Part shown: positions 47,442 through 57,042 of the stretch, in pieces
How positions within the stretch are numbered: position 1 is the first letter of the stretch
Layout: the number at the start of each line of letters is the position of its first letter
Notes under the pieces: generated by a model
Database searches by the model: none
Told to the model about the DNA's origin: nothing
What the model saw: only the letters and a program-made list of their open reading frames with translations
Program-made: the position numbers and the translations under genes
Source: PFJX01 sp040757575
Lineage (GTDB): Bacteria; Pseudomonadota; Gammaproteobacteria; Burkholderiales; Thiobacillaceae
NCBI GenBank assembly: GCA_040757575.1
Contig: JBFLXA010000010.1
Span: 50,830 to 114,829, forward strand
DNA: 64,000 nucleotides
Reading direction: 5' to 3'

Positions 47442-48524
47442 ATGGAACGCATCTACAACTTCAGCGCAGGCCCCGCCGTCCTCCCCCGGGATGTACTGGT
47501 CCAGGCCGGGGACGAACTGGTCAACTGGCAGGGATGTGGCATGTCCGTCATGGAAATGTCCCATCGGGGCAAGGAATACATGGGCATCCAGGCCCAGGCC
47601 GAGGCGGACCTGCGGGAGCTGATGGGCATTCCGGCCAACTACAAGGTGCTGTTCATCCAGGGCGGGGCCTCCAGCCAGTTTTCCATGGTGCCCATGAACC
47701 TGATGGGCAACCGGGGCCGGGCCGATTACCTGAACACCGGCGAATGGTCCAAGAAGGCCATCCAGGAAGCTCGCAAGTACGGCACGGTGAACGTGGTGGC
47801 CAGTTCGGAAGACCGGCATTTCACCTACGCCCCCACCCAGGACGCCTGGCAACTGGACCGGGAAGCCGCCTACGTCCATTACTGCCCGAACGAGACCATC
47901 GGCGGGGTGGAAATCTTCTGGACCCCGGAAACCGGGGACATCCCCCTGGTGGCGGACATGTCCTCCAACATCCTCTCCCGGGTCATCGACGTGTCCAAAT
48001 TCGGCCTGATCTACGCCGGCGCCCAGAAGAACATCGGTCCTGCCGGGGTCACGGTGGTGATCGTGCGGGAAGACCTGCTGGGCCACTGCATGCCTTCGGC
48101 GCCCACCATGTACGACTACAAGATCCATGCCGACAACGATTCCATGTACAACACGCCCCCCACCTACGGCATCTACATCGCCGGCCTGGTGTTCAAGTGG
48201 CTCAAGGCCAAGGGGGGGGTGGCAGCCATGGAGCAGCAGAACATCCTGAAAGCCAACCTGCTGTACGACTACATGGACGGCACGGATTTCTACAACTCCC
48301 CGGTGGCTCCGGAGAACCGCTCCCGCATGAACGTGCCCTTTACCCTCAAGGACGCCGCCCTGGACGAAGCCTTCCTGAAAGGCGCCAAGGATCGGGGCCT
48401 GGTGCAGCTCAAGGGCCACCGCTCCGTGGGGGGCATGCGGGCCTCCATCTATAACGCCATGCCCGTGGAAGGGGTCCAGGCCCTGGTGGATTACATGAAG
48501 GCTTTCGAAAAGTCCCACGGCTGA
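47442..48524 (+). CDS. serC: Phosphoserine aminotransferase
   Basis: 360 aa from ATG 47442 (MERIYNFSAGPAVLP). PLP lysine in AGAQKNIGPAGVTVVI; GGASSQFSM and the C-terminal GHRSVGGMRASIYNAMP are conserved. Acts in serine synthesis and in pyridoxine synthesis. First gene of a long plus-strand run that reaches ihfB. Confidence 0.98.
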   Translation: MERIYNFSAGPAVLPRDVLVQAGDELVNWQGCGMSVMEMSHRGKEYMGIQAQAEADLRELMGIPANYKVLFIQGGASSQFSMVPMNLMGNRGRADYLNTGEWSKKAIQEARKYGTVNVVASSEDRHFTYAPTQDAWQLDREAAYVHYCPNETIGGVEIFWTPETGDIPLVADMSSNILSRVIDVSKFGLIYAGAQKNIGPAGVTVVIVREDLLGHCMPSAPTMYDYKIHADNDSMYNTPPTYGIYIAGLVFKWLKAKGGVAAMEQQNILKANLLYDYMDGTDFYNSPVAPENRSRMNVPFTLKDAALDEAFLKGAKDRGLVQLKGHRSVGGMRASIYNAMPVEGVQALVDYMKAFEKSHG

Positions 48525-48563
48525 TCCGGCTTCAGCGCCTCGTCAGTCCGCAGACCCCTACCC

Positions 48564-49745
48564 ATGGCCCATCCCTGGAAAATCCTCACCCTCAACAGCC
48601 TGTCCCACAAAGGGCTGGCCTGCCTGCCTGACACCTACCAGGTGGGGGTCGAGGCGGAGGTGGCCGAACCCGATGCCATCCTGGTGCGTTCCCAGGACAT
48701 GCACGCCCGGGCGATACCGGATTCCCTGCTGGCCGTGGGCCGGGCCGGCGCAGGCACCAACAACATTCCCGTCCAGGCCCTGAGCCAGCGGGGTGTGGTG
48801 GTGTTCAACGCCCCGGGAGGCAATGCCAATGCCGTGAAGGAGTTGGTGCTGGCGGGCATGCTCATGGGGGCCCGGAACCTCCGGCCGGCCCTGGACTTCG
48901 TCGCCGGCCTGGAAGGGGATGACGCCACCCTCCATGCCCAGGTGGAAGCGGGCAAGAAACAGTTCGTGGGCCGCGAGCTGCCAGGCCGTACCCTGGGCAT
49001 CGTCGGCCTGGGGGCCGTGGGCTCCCTGGTGGCGGACGCGGCCATCCGCCTGGGCATGAACGTCATCGGTTTCGACCCGGCCATTACTGTGGATGCCGCC
49101 TGGCGCCTGCCGGCCCAGGTGAAGAAGGCGGAGAGCGTGGATGAGGTGGTGCAGCACAGCGACTTCATCAGCCTGCACATTCCCCTGCTGCCCGCCACCC
49201 GGCACCTGATCAACGCCGAGCGGGTGAACCGCATGCGCAAGGGCTGCGTGCTGCTCAACTTCGCCCGGGACGGCATCGTCGACGAGGCGGCCGTGCTGGC
49301 AGGGCTGGAGTCGGGGCACCTGCAAGCCTACGTGTGCGATTTCCCCAGCAACCTGCTGCGTCACCACCCCCGTTTCCTGGCGCTGCCCCACCTGGGGGCG
49401 TCCACCACGGAAGCAGAGGAAAACTGCGCCGTCATGGTGGTCCGCCAGGTGGTGGACTATCTGGAGAACGGCCAGATCCGCAACGCCGTGAACTTCCCCG
49501 ACATCGTCCTGGCCCGGGAGTCCGACTGGCGCCTGGCCATCGCCAACGCCAACGTGCCCAACATGCTGGGCCAGATTTCCACCCTCCTGGCCGAGGCCGG
49601 GCTGAACATCCACAACATGGTGAACAAGTCCCGGGGGGATCTGGCCTTCACCCTGGTGGACGTGGACAGCCCCGTGCCGGATGCGGTCATCCAGCGCCTG
49701 GCCCATATCGAAGGCGTGCTGCGCGTGCGCTATTTGCCTGTCTGA
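48564..49745 (+). CDS. serA: D-3-phosphoglycerate dehydrogenase with ACT domain
   Basis: 393 aa. NAD-binding GIVGLGAVGSLVADAA, catalytic residues in NFARDGIVDEAAVL and LPHLGASTTEAEENCA, and a C-terminal ACT domain (~320-393; NVPNMLGQISTLLAEAGLNI) that should allow serine feedback. Starts 39 nt after serC, so the first two serine-pathway steps are encoded together; in many betaproteobacteria serC is followed directly by pheA. Confidence 0.95.
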   Translation: MAHPWKILTLNSLSHKGLACLPDTYQVGVEAEVAEPDAILVRSQDMHARAIPDSLLAVGRAGAGTNNIPVQALSQRGVVVFNAPGGNANAVKELVLAGMLMGARNLRPALDFVAGLEGDDATLHAQVEAGKKQFVGRELPGRTLGIVGLGAVGSLVADAAIRLGMNVIGFDPAITVDAAWRLPAQVKKAESVDEVVQHSDFISLHIPLLPATRHLINAERVNRMRKGCVLLNFARDGIVDEAAVLAGLESGHLQAYVCDFPSNLLRHHPRFLALPHLGASTTEAEENCAVMVVRQVVDYLENGQIRNAVNFPDIVLARESDWRLAIANANVPNMLGQISTLLAEAGLNIHNMVNKSRGDLAFTLVDVDSPVPDAVIQRLAHIEGVLRVRYLPV

Positions 49746-49747
49746 AC

Positions 49748-50827
49748 ATGAATCCCGACGACGAAACCAATCGCCAGACCCTGGCCTCCCTGCGGGACCA
49801 GATCGATGCCCTGGACGGCCAGGTGCTTGAGCTGATCAACCAGCGGGCCCGCCTGGCCCAGGCCGTAGGCCACCTGAAGAACGGCATCATCTACAAGCCG
49901 GAGCGGGAGGCCCAGGTGGTGGCCCGCTTGCAGGGCGCCAACCCGGGCCCCCTGCCGGCGGATTCCGTGGCCGTGGTGTTCAAGGAGATCATGTCCGCCT
50001 GCCGGGCCCTGGAACAGCAGCTCACCATCGCCTACCTGGGGCCGGAGGGTACCTTTTCCGAGGCGGCGGCCATCAAGCATTTCGGCCATGCGGTGAAGGG
50101 CCTGCCCTGTGCTTCCATCGACGAGGTATTCCGGCAGGTGGAGCGGGGCGATGCCCACTACGGCGTGGCGCCCATCGAAAACTCCACGGAAGGGGCCGTC
50201 ACCCGCACCTTCGACCTGCTGCTGGGCACCCGACTGCTGATCTGCGGCGAGGTCTACGTGCGGGTGCGGCAGAACCTGCTGCGGCGGGTGGACGGGCTGG
50301 ACGACATCCGCACGGTCTACTCCCATCCCCAGTCCCTGGCCCAGTGCCAGGGCTGGCTGCGGGCCCACCTGCCCACCGCCGAACTGGTGCCCGTGGCCAG
50401 CAACAGCGAAGCAGCCCGCATGGCGGCCCTGGCGGATGATGCCGCCGCCATCGCCGGCGAACGGGCCGCCGAACACCACAACCTGGTCCTCGCCGCCCGG
50501 GGCATCGAGGACACCCCCCACAACACCACCCGTTTCGTGGTCCTGTCCCGGGAATCCGTGGCCCGCAGCGGCCGGGACAGGACTTCCCTGGCCCTGTCCA
50601 TCTCCAACCAGCCCGGGGCCCTGGTGGAACTGCTGCAACCCTTCGCCCGCCACGGCATTAACCTGATCAGCTGGAATACCCGTCCGGCCCGGGACGAGAT
50701 GTGGGAATACGTGTTCTGCGTGGACGTGGAAGGCCATGTGGAAGACGCTCCCCTCCAGGCGGCCTTGAAAGAGCTGGGCGAAAAGGCGGCTTTCGTGAAA
50801 GTGCTGGGGTCCTATCCCCGGGTGTGA
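49748..50827 (+). CDS. pheA: Bifunctional chorismate mutase/prephenate dehydratase (P-protein)
   Basis: 359 aa from ATG 49748, 2 nt after serA. AroQ-type chorismate mutase (~1-90; LRDQIDALDGQVLELINQRA), prephenate dehydratase (~95-270; AYLGPEGTFSEAAA, GVAPIENSTEGAV, NTTRFVVL), and a C-terminal ACT domain (LALSISNQPGALVELLQPF) for phenylalanine feedback. Converts chorismate to phenylpyruvate. Confidence 0.97.
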   Translation: MNPDDETNRQTLASLRDQIDALDGQVLELINQRARLAQAVGHLKNGIIYKPEREAQVVARLQGANPGPLPADSVAVVFKEIMSACRALEQQLTIAYLGPEGTFSEAAAIKHFGHAVKGLPCASIDEVFRQVERGDAHYGVAPIENSTEGAVTRTFDLLLGTRLLICGEVYVRVRQNLLRRVDGLDDIRTVYSHPQSLAQCQGWLRAHLPTAELVPVASNSEAARMAALADDAAAIAGERAAEHHNLVLAARGIEDTPHNTTRFVVLSRESVARSGRDRTSLALSISNQPGALVELLQPFARHGINLISWNTRPARDEMWEYVFCVDVEGHVEDAPLQAALKELGEKAAFVKVLGSYPRV

Positions 50828-50834
50828 GGACAAG

Positions 50835-51965
50835 ATGACGACCTGTGAAGCCCTGGTGCAGGGCGCCCCTGAACATATCCGCGCCATTGCCCCCTACCTG
50901 CCCGGCAAGCCCATCGCCGAACTGGCCCGGGAAATGGGTCTGGAGGAAAGCGGCATCGTCAAGCTGGCCTCCAACGAGAACCCCCTGGGGGTCAGCCCCC
51001 GGGCCCGGGTCGCCGTCGAGGCCGCCCTGGGGGATCTGGCCCGCTATCCGGACGGGGGCGGTTTTGAGCTGAAGCAGGCCCTGTCGGCCCGGCTGGGGGT
51101 AGCCCCCAACCGAATCGTCCTGGGCAACGGTTCCAACGACGTGCTGGAAATGGCGGCCAGGGCCTTCCTGGAGCCCGGCGCCAGCGCTGTGTATTCCCGC
51201 TATGCCTTTGCCGTCTACCCCCTGGCGGTCCAGGCCACCGGCGCCCGGGGCATCGAAACTCCGGACCGGGACTGGGGCCACGACCTGGAGGCCATGCTGG
51301 CGGCCATCCGGGAGGATACCCGGCTGGTGTTCATCGCCAACCCCAACAACCCCACCGGCACCTTGCTCGACGGTGCGGCCCTGCAGGAATTCGTGGCCCG
51401 GGTGCCTGCCCGGGTGGGCATCGTCCTGGACGAGGCCTATTTCGAATACCTGCCCCCGGACCTGCAAGGGGACAGCCTGGCCTGGATCGATGCCCATCCC
51501 AACCTGATGGTGACCCGCACCTTCTCCAAGGCCTATGGCCTGGCTGGCCTGCGGCTGGGCTATGCCGTCTGCCACGAGTCCGTGGCGGACCTGCTCAACC
51601 GGGTGCGCCAGCCCTTCAACGTCAACAGCCTGGCCCAGGTGGCGGCGGTGGCGGCCCTGGAGGATGGTGACTATCTGGCCCGGGGCCTGCGCCTCAACCA
51701 GGAAGGCATGGAGCAGCTCACCCGGGGCCTGGACACCCTGGGGGTGCCCTACATTCCCTCCCGGGGCAATTTCCTTTGCTGCCAGGTGGGCAAGACCGGG
51801 GCGGAGGCCGTCCTGGTGAACCGGGGCCTGCTGGAGCGGGGCGTCATCGTCCGGCCGGTGGCCAACTATGGCATGCCCCTGCACCTGCGGGTGAGCGTGG
51901 GCCTGCCGGAAGAAAACGCCCGCTTCCTGGCGGCCCTGGGCCAGGTGTTGGGCCCGGGGCGATGA
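50835..51965 (+). CDS. hisC: Histidinol-phosphate aminotransferase (likely broad, aromatic-pathway copy)
   Basis: 376 aa. Fold-type I aminotransferase: ASNENPLGVSP, NPNNPTGTLL, VLDEAYFEY and PLP lysine in RTFSKAYGLAGLRLGY. Sequence is HisC-like; the location between pheA and tyrA suggests it also transaminates phenylpyruvate or prephenate, as described for such copies. The tyrA ATG overlaps its stop. Confidence 0.94.
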   Translation: MTTCEALVQGAPEHIRAIAPYLPGKPIAELAREMGLEESGIVKLASNENPLGVSPRARVAVEAALGDLARYPDGGGFELKQALSARLGVAPNRIVLGNGSNDVLEMAARAFLEPGASAVYSRYAFAVYPLAVQATGARGIETPDRDWGHDLEAMLAAIREDTRLVFIANPNNPTGTLLDGAALQEFVARVPARVGIVLDEAYFEYLPPDLQGDSLAWIDAHPNLMVTRTFSKAYGLAGLRLGYAVCHESVADLLNRVRQPFNVNSLAQVAAVAALEDGDYLARGLRLNQEGMEQLTRGLDTLGVPYIPSRGNFLCCQVGKTGAEAVLVNRGLLERGVIVRPVANYGMPLHLRVSVGLPEENARFLAALGQVLGPGR

Positions 51966-52831
51966 TCCGCCGCCTGGCCGTCATCGGCGTCGGGCTCATC
52001 GGCGGCTCCTTCGCCCTGGACCTGAAGCGCCTGGGCCTGGTGGGGCAGGTGGTGGGCTCGGGTCGTTCCCGTTCCAACCTGGAGTTGGCCCGGGAGCGGG
52101 GCATCCTCGACGAGATCGCCCTGGACCCGGTTGAAGCTGTGGCCGGGGCGGACTTGGTGTTCGTCTCCGTGCCCGTGGGCAGCATGGCCCAGGTGTTCCA
52201 GGCCATTGCTCCGGCCCTGGGCCCGGACTGTCTGCTCACCGATGCGGGTAGCACAAAGGGAGACGTCATCGCCGCCGCCCGCCAGGGCCTGGGAGCACAA
52301 GTGGCCCGCTTCGTGCCCGGTCACCCCATCGCCGGATCGGAGACCAGCGGTGCCGCCGCCGCTCGCCCCGGACTCTATGACGGCAAGCCCCTGATCCTGA
52401 CCCCCCTGCCGGAAAACCGGGCCGAGGATGTGGAACGGGTGGCAGCCCTGTGGACCGCCTGCGGCGCCCGGGTGGCGACCATGGACCCGGACCGCCACGA
52501 CCACGTGTTCGCCGCCGTCAGCCATCTGCCCCATCTGGCCGCCTTCGCCCTGATGGAAGACCTGGCCGGCCGTCCCGAGCCGGACACCTACCTGCGTTAC
52601 GCCGGGGCCGGGTTCCGGGATTTCACCCGCATCGCTGCCAGCCACCCGGAAATGTGGCGGGACATCACCCTGGCCAACCGTCAGGCCCTGCTGGACGAGC
52701 TGGATGCCTACATCGCCAAGCTGGGGGAAATCCGCAGCCTGGTGGCCCAAGGCGACGGTGCCGCCCTGGAACAGATTTTTTCCCGGGCCCAGGCCGCCCG
52801 ACAGAACTGGAACCAGAACCGCCATGACTGA
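51962..52831 (+). CDS. tyrA: Prephenate/arogenate dehydrogenase
   Basis: 289 aa. Rossmann motif AVIGVGLIGGSFALDLK, TDAGSTKG, and catalytic-domain GHPIAGSETSG and HDHVFAAVSHLPH. No chorismate mutase or ACT domain, so control must lie elsewhere. Starts 4 nt inside hisC and ends 8 nt inside aroA. Confidence 0.95.
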   Translation: MIRRLAVIGVGLIGGSFALDLKRLGLVGQVVGSGRSRSNLELARERGILDEIALDPVEAVAGADLVFVSVPVGSMAQVFQAIAPALGPDCLLTDAGSTKGDVIAAARQGLGAQVARFVPGHPIAGSETSGAAAARPGLYDGKPLILTPLPENRAEDVERVAALWTACGARVATMDPDRHDHVFAAVSHLPHLAAFALMEDLAGRPEPDTYLRYAGAGFRDFTRIAASHPEMWRDITLANRQALLDELDAYIAKLGEIRSLVAQGDGAALEQIFSRAQAARQNWNQNRHD

Positions 52832-54125
52832 TACGACCGAATACATCGACCTGCCCCCCGCCCGGGGCGCCCGGGGCAAGGTGCGCCTGCCCGGCTCCAA
52901 GAGCATTTCCAACCGGGTGCTGCTGCTCTCCGCCCTGGCCCGGGGCACCACGGAAGTGGAAGCCCTGCTGGAATCCGACGACACCCGGGTGATGTTGGAA
53001 TCCCTGCATCTGCTGGGGGTGCGCTGGACTCGCCACGAAGGGACCGACAACTACTGGGTGGAAGGGGTAGGGGGGGCATTCCCGGAGAAATATGCCAACC
53101 TGTTCCTGGGCAATGCCGGCACCGCCTTCCGTTCCCTCACCGCCGCCTGCGCCTTTGCCGACGGGGACTACAGCCTCACCGGGGTGGCCCGCATGCACGA
53201 GCGCCCCATCGGGGATCTGGTGGATGCCCTGCGCATGGCCGGCGCACGCATCGACTACACCGACAACGAGGGTTTTCCTCCCCTGCACATCCTGCCGCCG
53301 GAACCCACGGGCCAACCCATCCGGGTGAAGGGCAATGTGTCCAGCCAGTACCTGACGGGCCTGCTGCTGGCCGCGCCCCTGCTGGGGCGGGAGGTGATCG
53401 TGGAGGTGGACGGCGAGCTGATCTCCAAGCCCTACGTGGAGATCACCCTGAACCTGATGCAGCGCTACGGCGTGACGGTGGCCCGGGAAGGCTGGCAGCG
53501 GTTTACCGTACCCGCCGCCACCTATCAGAGTCCGGGGCGTATCGAAGTGGAAGGGGATGCCTCTTCCGCGTCCTATTTCCTGGCCGCTGGCGCCATTGGA
53601 CACGGTCCGGTTGGGGTGGAAGGCGTGGGCCGCAACAGCATCCAGGGGGACGTGCGCTTTGCCGAGGCCCTGGCCCGCATGGGGGCGGAGCTGAGCTTTG
53701 GCCCCAACTGGATCGAATGCCGTCTGGGGTGCGCCGACAAGCTCCACGCCCTCGAACTGGATTGCAACCATATCCCCGACGCCGCCATGACCCTGGCCAT
53801 CCTGGCCCTGTTCGCAGACGGCACCACCACCCTGAAGAACATCGCCTCCTGGCGGGTGAAGGAAACCGACCGCATCGCCGCCATGGCCACAGAACTGCGC
53901 AAGCTCGGGGCGACGGTGGAAGAAGGGCTCGACTTCATCAAGATCACGCCTCCCGCCTCGGGTCTGACGCCCGACGCTCAAATCGACACCTACGACGACC
54001 ACCGCATGGCCATGTGCTTTTCCCTGGTGGCTTTGGCAGGGGTGCCCATCCGCATCAACGATCCCAAGTGCGTGAACAAGACCTTCCCGGGGTACTGGGA
54101 TGCGTTCCGGAGCATCTGCCAATGA
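52824..54125 (+). CDS. aroA: EPSP synthase (3-phosphoshikimate 1-carboxyvinyltransferase)
   Basis: 433 aa. LPGSKSISNRVLLLSALA near the N-terminus, LGNAGTAFRSLTAA (PEP site), and YDDHRMAMCFSL near the C-terminus. The LFLGNAGTAFR loop is of the glyphosate-sensitive class I type. Sixth step of the shikimate pathway. Overlaps both neighbours (8 nt with tyrA, 4 nt with cmk). Confidence 0.98.
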   Translation: MTDTTEYIDLPPARGARGKVRLPGSKSISNRVLLLSALARGTTEVEALLESDDTRVMLESLHLLGVRWTRHEGTDNYWVEGVGGAFPEKYANLFLGNAGTAFRSLTAACAFADGDYSLTGVARMHERPIGDLVDALRMAGARIDYTDNEGFPPLHILPPEPTGQPIRVKGNVSSQYLTGLLLAAPLLGREVIVEVDGELISKPYVEITLNLMQRYGVTVAREGWQRFTVPAATYQSPGRIEVEGDASSASYFLAAGAIGHGPVGVEGVGRNSIQGDVRFAEALARMGAELSFGPNWIECRLGCADKLHALELDCNHIPDAAMTLAILALFADGTTTLKNIASWRVKETDRIAAMATELRKLGATVEEGLDFIKITPPASGLTPDAQIDTYDDHRMAMCFSLVALAGVPIRINDPKCVNKTFPGYWDAFRSICQ

Positions 54126-54787
54126 CCCCGGTCCCCGTCATCGCCATCGACGGCCCCTCCGCTTCTGGCAAAGGCACTGTGGCGGCCCGGGTGGCCCAGG
54201 CCCTGGGGTTCCACTATCTGGACAGCGGCGCGATCTACCGGGTGACCGCCTATGCCGCCGGGCAGGCGGGCATCAGCCTGGAAGACGAGGCCGCCCTGGC
54301 CACACTGGCCCGGGGCCTGGACCTGCGCTTCGAGGCCGGGGAGATTTACCTGGCCGGCCGGGCGGTGGGGGATGCCATCCGCACCGAAGAGGCAGGCCGG
54401 GATGCTTCACGCATCGCTGCCCTGCCAGCCCTGCGCCAGGCCCTGCTGGAACGGCAGCGGGCCTTCCGTCAGGCCCCGGGGCTGGTGACCGACGGCCGGG
54501 ACATGGGCTCCACGGTGTTCCCGGATGCGCCCCTGAAAATCTTCCTCACCGCCACAGCGGAAGAACGGGCGCAAAGACGTTATAAGCAGTTGATCGAAAA
54601 GGGTTTCCCTGCTAATCTCGCCGCCCTGTTGCAGGATTTGCGGGAACGGGATGCGCGCGATGCGGCCCGCTCTGCCGCCCCCCTGCGACAGATGGCGGAT
54701 GCCCAGCTGCTCGAAACCACGAATCTCACCATAGATCAGGCCGTCGAGCAGGTGCTGGCCTGGTTCCGCGCCGCAGAAGCGGCGTAG
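54122..54787 (+). CDS. cmk: Cytidylate kinase
   Basis: 221 aa. P-loop DGPSASGKGTVAARVA, LDSGAIYRV, and TDGRDMGSTVFPDAPLKIFL; the C-terminal RDARDAARSAAPL is typical. Phosphorylates CMP and dCMP. ATG overlaps aroA's stop. A hairpin separates it from rpsA. Confidence 0.97.
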   Translation: MTPVPVIAIDGPSASGKGTVAARVAQALGFHYLDSGAIYRVTAYAAGQAGISLEDEAALATLARGLDLRFEAGEIYLAGRAVGDAIRTEEAGRDASRIAALPALRQALLERQRAFRQAPGLVTDGRDMGSTVFPDAPLKIFLTATAEERAQRRYKQLIEKGFPANLAALLQDLRERDARDAARSAAPLRQMADAQLLETTNLTIDQAVEQVLAWFRAAEAA

Positions 54788-54815
54788 CCCGGCCGGCAGC
54801 CGTCGTTCGAGCCGC

Positions 54816-54846
54816 AAGGCCGCTGCGTCAGCGGCCTTGATTGTTT
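54816..54846 (+). terminator. Hairpin between cmk and rpsA (terminator or leader element)
   Basis: AAGGCCGCTG (54816-54825), loop CGT, CAGCGGCCTT (54829-54838), followed by GATTGTTT. The 10-bp stem is strong but the T-run is broken, so partial termination is likely. It is 50 nt before the rpsA start and could also belong to a leader that S1 protein uses for autoregulation. Confidence 0.6.
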
Positions 54847-54888
54847 AACCAACCCGCCGCAGCAATGCGGTTCATCTCAGGTTTATCA

Positions 54889-56601
54889 ATGTCCACTGCA
54901 ACCGCCACCCCCGCCATGGAGTCCATGGAATCCTTTGCCGCCCTTTTCGAAGAAAGCATCTCCAAACAGGAAATGCGTCAGGGCGAGGTCATCACCGCTG
55001 AAGTCGTCGCCATCGACGGCAACTTCGTCACCGTCAATGCCGGCCTCAAGTCCGAGAGCCTGATCCCCGTCGAGGAATTCAAGAACGACCGGGGCGAGGT
55101 GGAAGTGGAAGTGGGCGATTTCATCCAGGTGGCCATCGAATCCATCGAAGATGGTTTCGGTTCCACCAAGCTGTCCCGTGACCGGGCCCGCCGTCTGGCC
55201 GCCTGGCTGGACCTGGAAGCCGCCATGGAAGAAGGCCGCATCGTCAAGGGCGTGATCAACGGCAAGGTCAAGGGTGGCCTCACCGTCATGTGCAACGGCA
55301 TCCGCGCCTTCCTGCCCGGCTCCCTGGTGGACGTGCGTCCCATCAAGGACACCTCTCCCTTCGAGGGCAAGGAATCCGACTTCAAGGTCATCAAGCTGGA
55401 CCGCAAACGCAACAACGTGGTGGTGTCCCGCAAGGCCGTGCTGGAGCAGAGCATGGGCGCCGAGCGCGAGTCCCTGCTGGCCAACCTGAAGGAAGGCGCC
55501 CAGGTCAAGGGTATCGTCAAGAACATCACCGAATACGGCGCCTTCGTGGATCTGGGCGGCATCGACGGTCTGCTGCACATCACCGACCTGGCCTGGCGCC
55601 GGGTCAAGCACCCCACCGAGGTGGTCAACGTGGGTGACGAAGTCACCGCCGTGGTGCTGAAGTTCGACCAGGAAAAGAGCCGCGTCTCCCTGGGCCTGAA
55701 GCAGCTGGGCGAAGACCCCTGGGTGGGCCTGGCCCGTCGTTACCCCACCGGTACCCGCATGTTCGGCAAGGTGGCCAACCTGACCGACTACGGCGCCTTT
55801 GTGGAAATCGAGCCGGGCATCGAAGGTCTGGTGCACGTGTCCGAAATGGACTGGACCAACAAGAACGTCAACCCCTCCAAGATGGTTTCCCTCGGCGACG
55901 AAGTGGAAGTCATGGTGCTGGAGATCGACGAAGACCGCCGCCGCATCTCCCTGGGCATGAAGCAGTGCAAGGCCAATCCCTGGGACGACTTCGCCATGAA
56001 CTTCAAGAAGGGCGACAAGGTTTCCGGCCAGATCAAGTCCATCACCGACTTCGGCGTGTTCATCGGCCTGCCCGGTGGCATCGACGGCCTGGTACACCTG
56101 TCCGACCTGTCCTGGACCCTGCCCGGCGAAGAAGCCATCCGCAACTACCGCAAGGGCGATGAAGTGGAAGCCGTTGTGCTGGCCATCGACGTGGAGAAGG
56201 AGCGCATCTCCCTGGGCGTCAAGCAGATGGAGAACGATCCCTTCAACGCCTACATCGCCACCCATGACAAGGGCTCCATCGTCACCGGCACCGTGAAGTC
56301 CATGGATGCCAAGGGTGCGGTGATCCATCTTGGCGACGAGGTGGAAGGCTATCTGCGGGCTTCCGAGGTTTCCCGCGAGCGTGTGGAGGACATCCGCACC
56401 CACCTGAACGAAGGTGACAGCGTGGAAGCCGTGATCATCAACGTGGATCGCAAGAACCGCCAGATCAACCTGTCCATCAAGTCCAAGGACGCGGCGGAAC
56501 AGGCGGATGCCCTGCGCAAGATGGCGGCCGAGCAGTCCAACGGCACCACAAACCTGGGCGCCCTGCTGAAGGCCAAGCTCGATAACAAGAGCGCCGAGTG
56601 A
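54889..56601 (+). CDS. rpsA: 30S ribosomal protein S1
   Basis: 570 aa from ATG 54889 (STATATPAMESMESFAALF); an in-frame ATG at 54841 gives an atypical N-terminus. Six S1 repeats are seen, the clearest being GAQVKGIVKNITEYGAFVDL, GTRMFGKVANLTDYGAFVEI and GDKVSGQIKSITDFGVFIGL. Brings mRNA to the 30S subunit. ihfB follows after 14 nt, as in E. coli. Confidence 0.98.
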   Translation: MSTATATPAMESMESFAALFEESISKQEMRQGEVITAEVVAIDGNFVTVNAGLKSESLIPVEEFKNDRGEVEVEVGDFIQVAIESIEDGFGSTKLSRDRARRLAAWLDLEAAMEEGRIVKGVINGKVKGGLTVMCNGIRAFLPGSLVDVRPIKDTSPFEGKESDFKVIKLDRKRNNVVVSRKAVLEQSMGAERESLLANLKEGAQVKGIVKNITEYGAFVDLGGIDGLLHITDLAWRRVKHPTEVVNVGDEVTAVVLKFDQEKSRVSLGLKQLGEDPWVGLARRYPTGTRMFGKVANLTDYGAFVEIEPGIEGLVHVSEMDWTNKNVNPSKMVSLGDEVEVMVLEIDEDRRRISLGMKQCKANPWDDFAMNFKKGDKVSGQIKSITDFGVFIGLPGGIDGLVHLSDLSWTLPGEEAIRNYRKGDEVEAVVLAIDVEKERISLGVKQMENDPFNAYIATHDKGSIVTGTVKSMDAKGAVIHLGDEVEGYLRASEVSRERVEDIRTHLNEGDSVEAVIINVDRKNRQINLSIKSKDAAEQADALRKMAAEQSNGTTNLGALLKAKLDNKSAE

Positions 56602-56615
56602 TGGAAAACGGCGCA

Positions 56616-56900
56616 ATGACCAAGTCGGAGCTGATCGCCCGGCTGGCGGAGCGCCATCCCCATTTGGTGGTGACTGATGCCGAACTGGCGGTGAAGACCA
56701 TCCTGGACGCCATGATTTCCAGTCTGGTGTCCGGCGAACGGATCGAGATCCGCGGGTTCGGCAGTTTCAGCCTGAATTTCAGGCCGCCGCGGGTGGGGCG
56801 CAATCCCAAGACCGGCGAAAAAGTCCTCGTGGCTGGCAAGCACGTGCCCCATTTCAAGGCGGGCAAGGAATTGCGGGACCGGGTGGACTACGAACAGTAG
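56616..56900 (+). CDS. ihfB: Integration host factor subunit beta
   Basis: 94 aa from ATG 56616 (MTKSELIARL), matching the family start; two earlier in-frame starts at 56598 and 56601 only add six residues. DNA-bending arm GRNPKTGEKVLVAGKHVPHFKAG (quoted: GRNPKTGEKV, PHFKAGKELRDRV) is intact. With IhfA it bends DNA at specific sites, including sigma-54 promoters. Confidence 0.97.
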   Translation: MTKSELIARLAERHPHLVVTDAELAVKTILDAMISSLVSGERIEIRGFGSFSLNFRPPRVGRNPKTGEKVLVAGKHVPHFKAGKELRDRVDYEQ

Positions 56901-56925
56901 TAAATCTAGCAAGGAAGTACCCAAA

Positions 56926-56958
56926 GGCGCCGTCAGCATCCGCTACGGTGCCTTTTTT
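56926..56958 (+). terminator. Rho-independent terminator after ihfB
   Basis: GGCGCCGTCAGC pairs with GCTACGGTGCC (one G-U pair, one bulge) around a 4-nt ATCC loop, followed by T6. It ends the serC-to-ihfB run and leaves lapA to its own promoter. Confidence 0.8.
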
Positions 56959-57042
56959 CATTTCTGCAACCGTCTAGGGGGCAGCCTTATGGGGTCGTAT
57001 CAGCCTACAATCCCGGCTTCGCCAACGTTTTGATAGCTGCCT

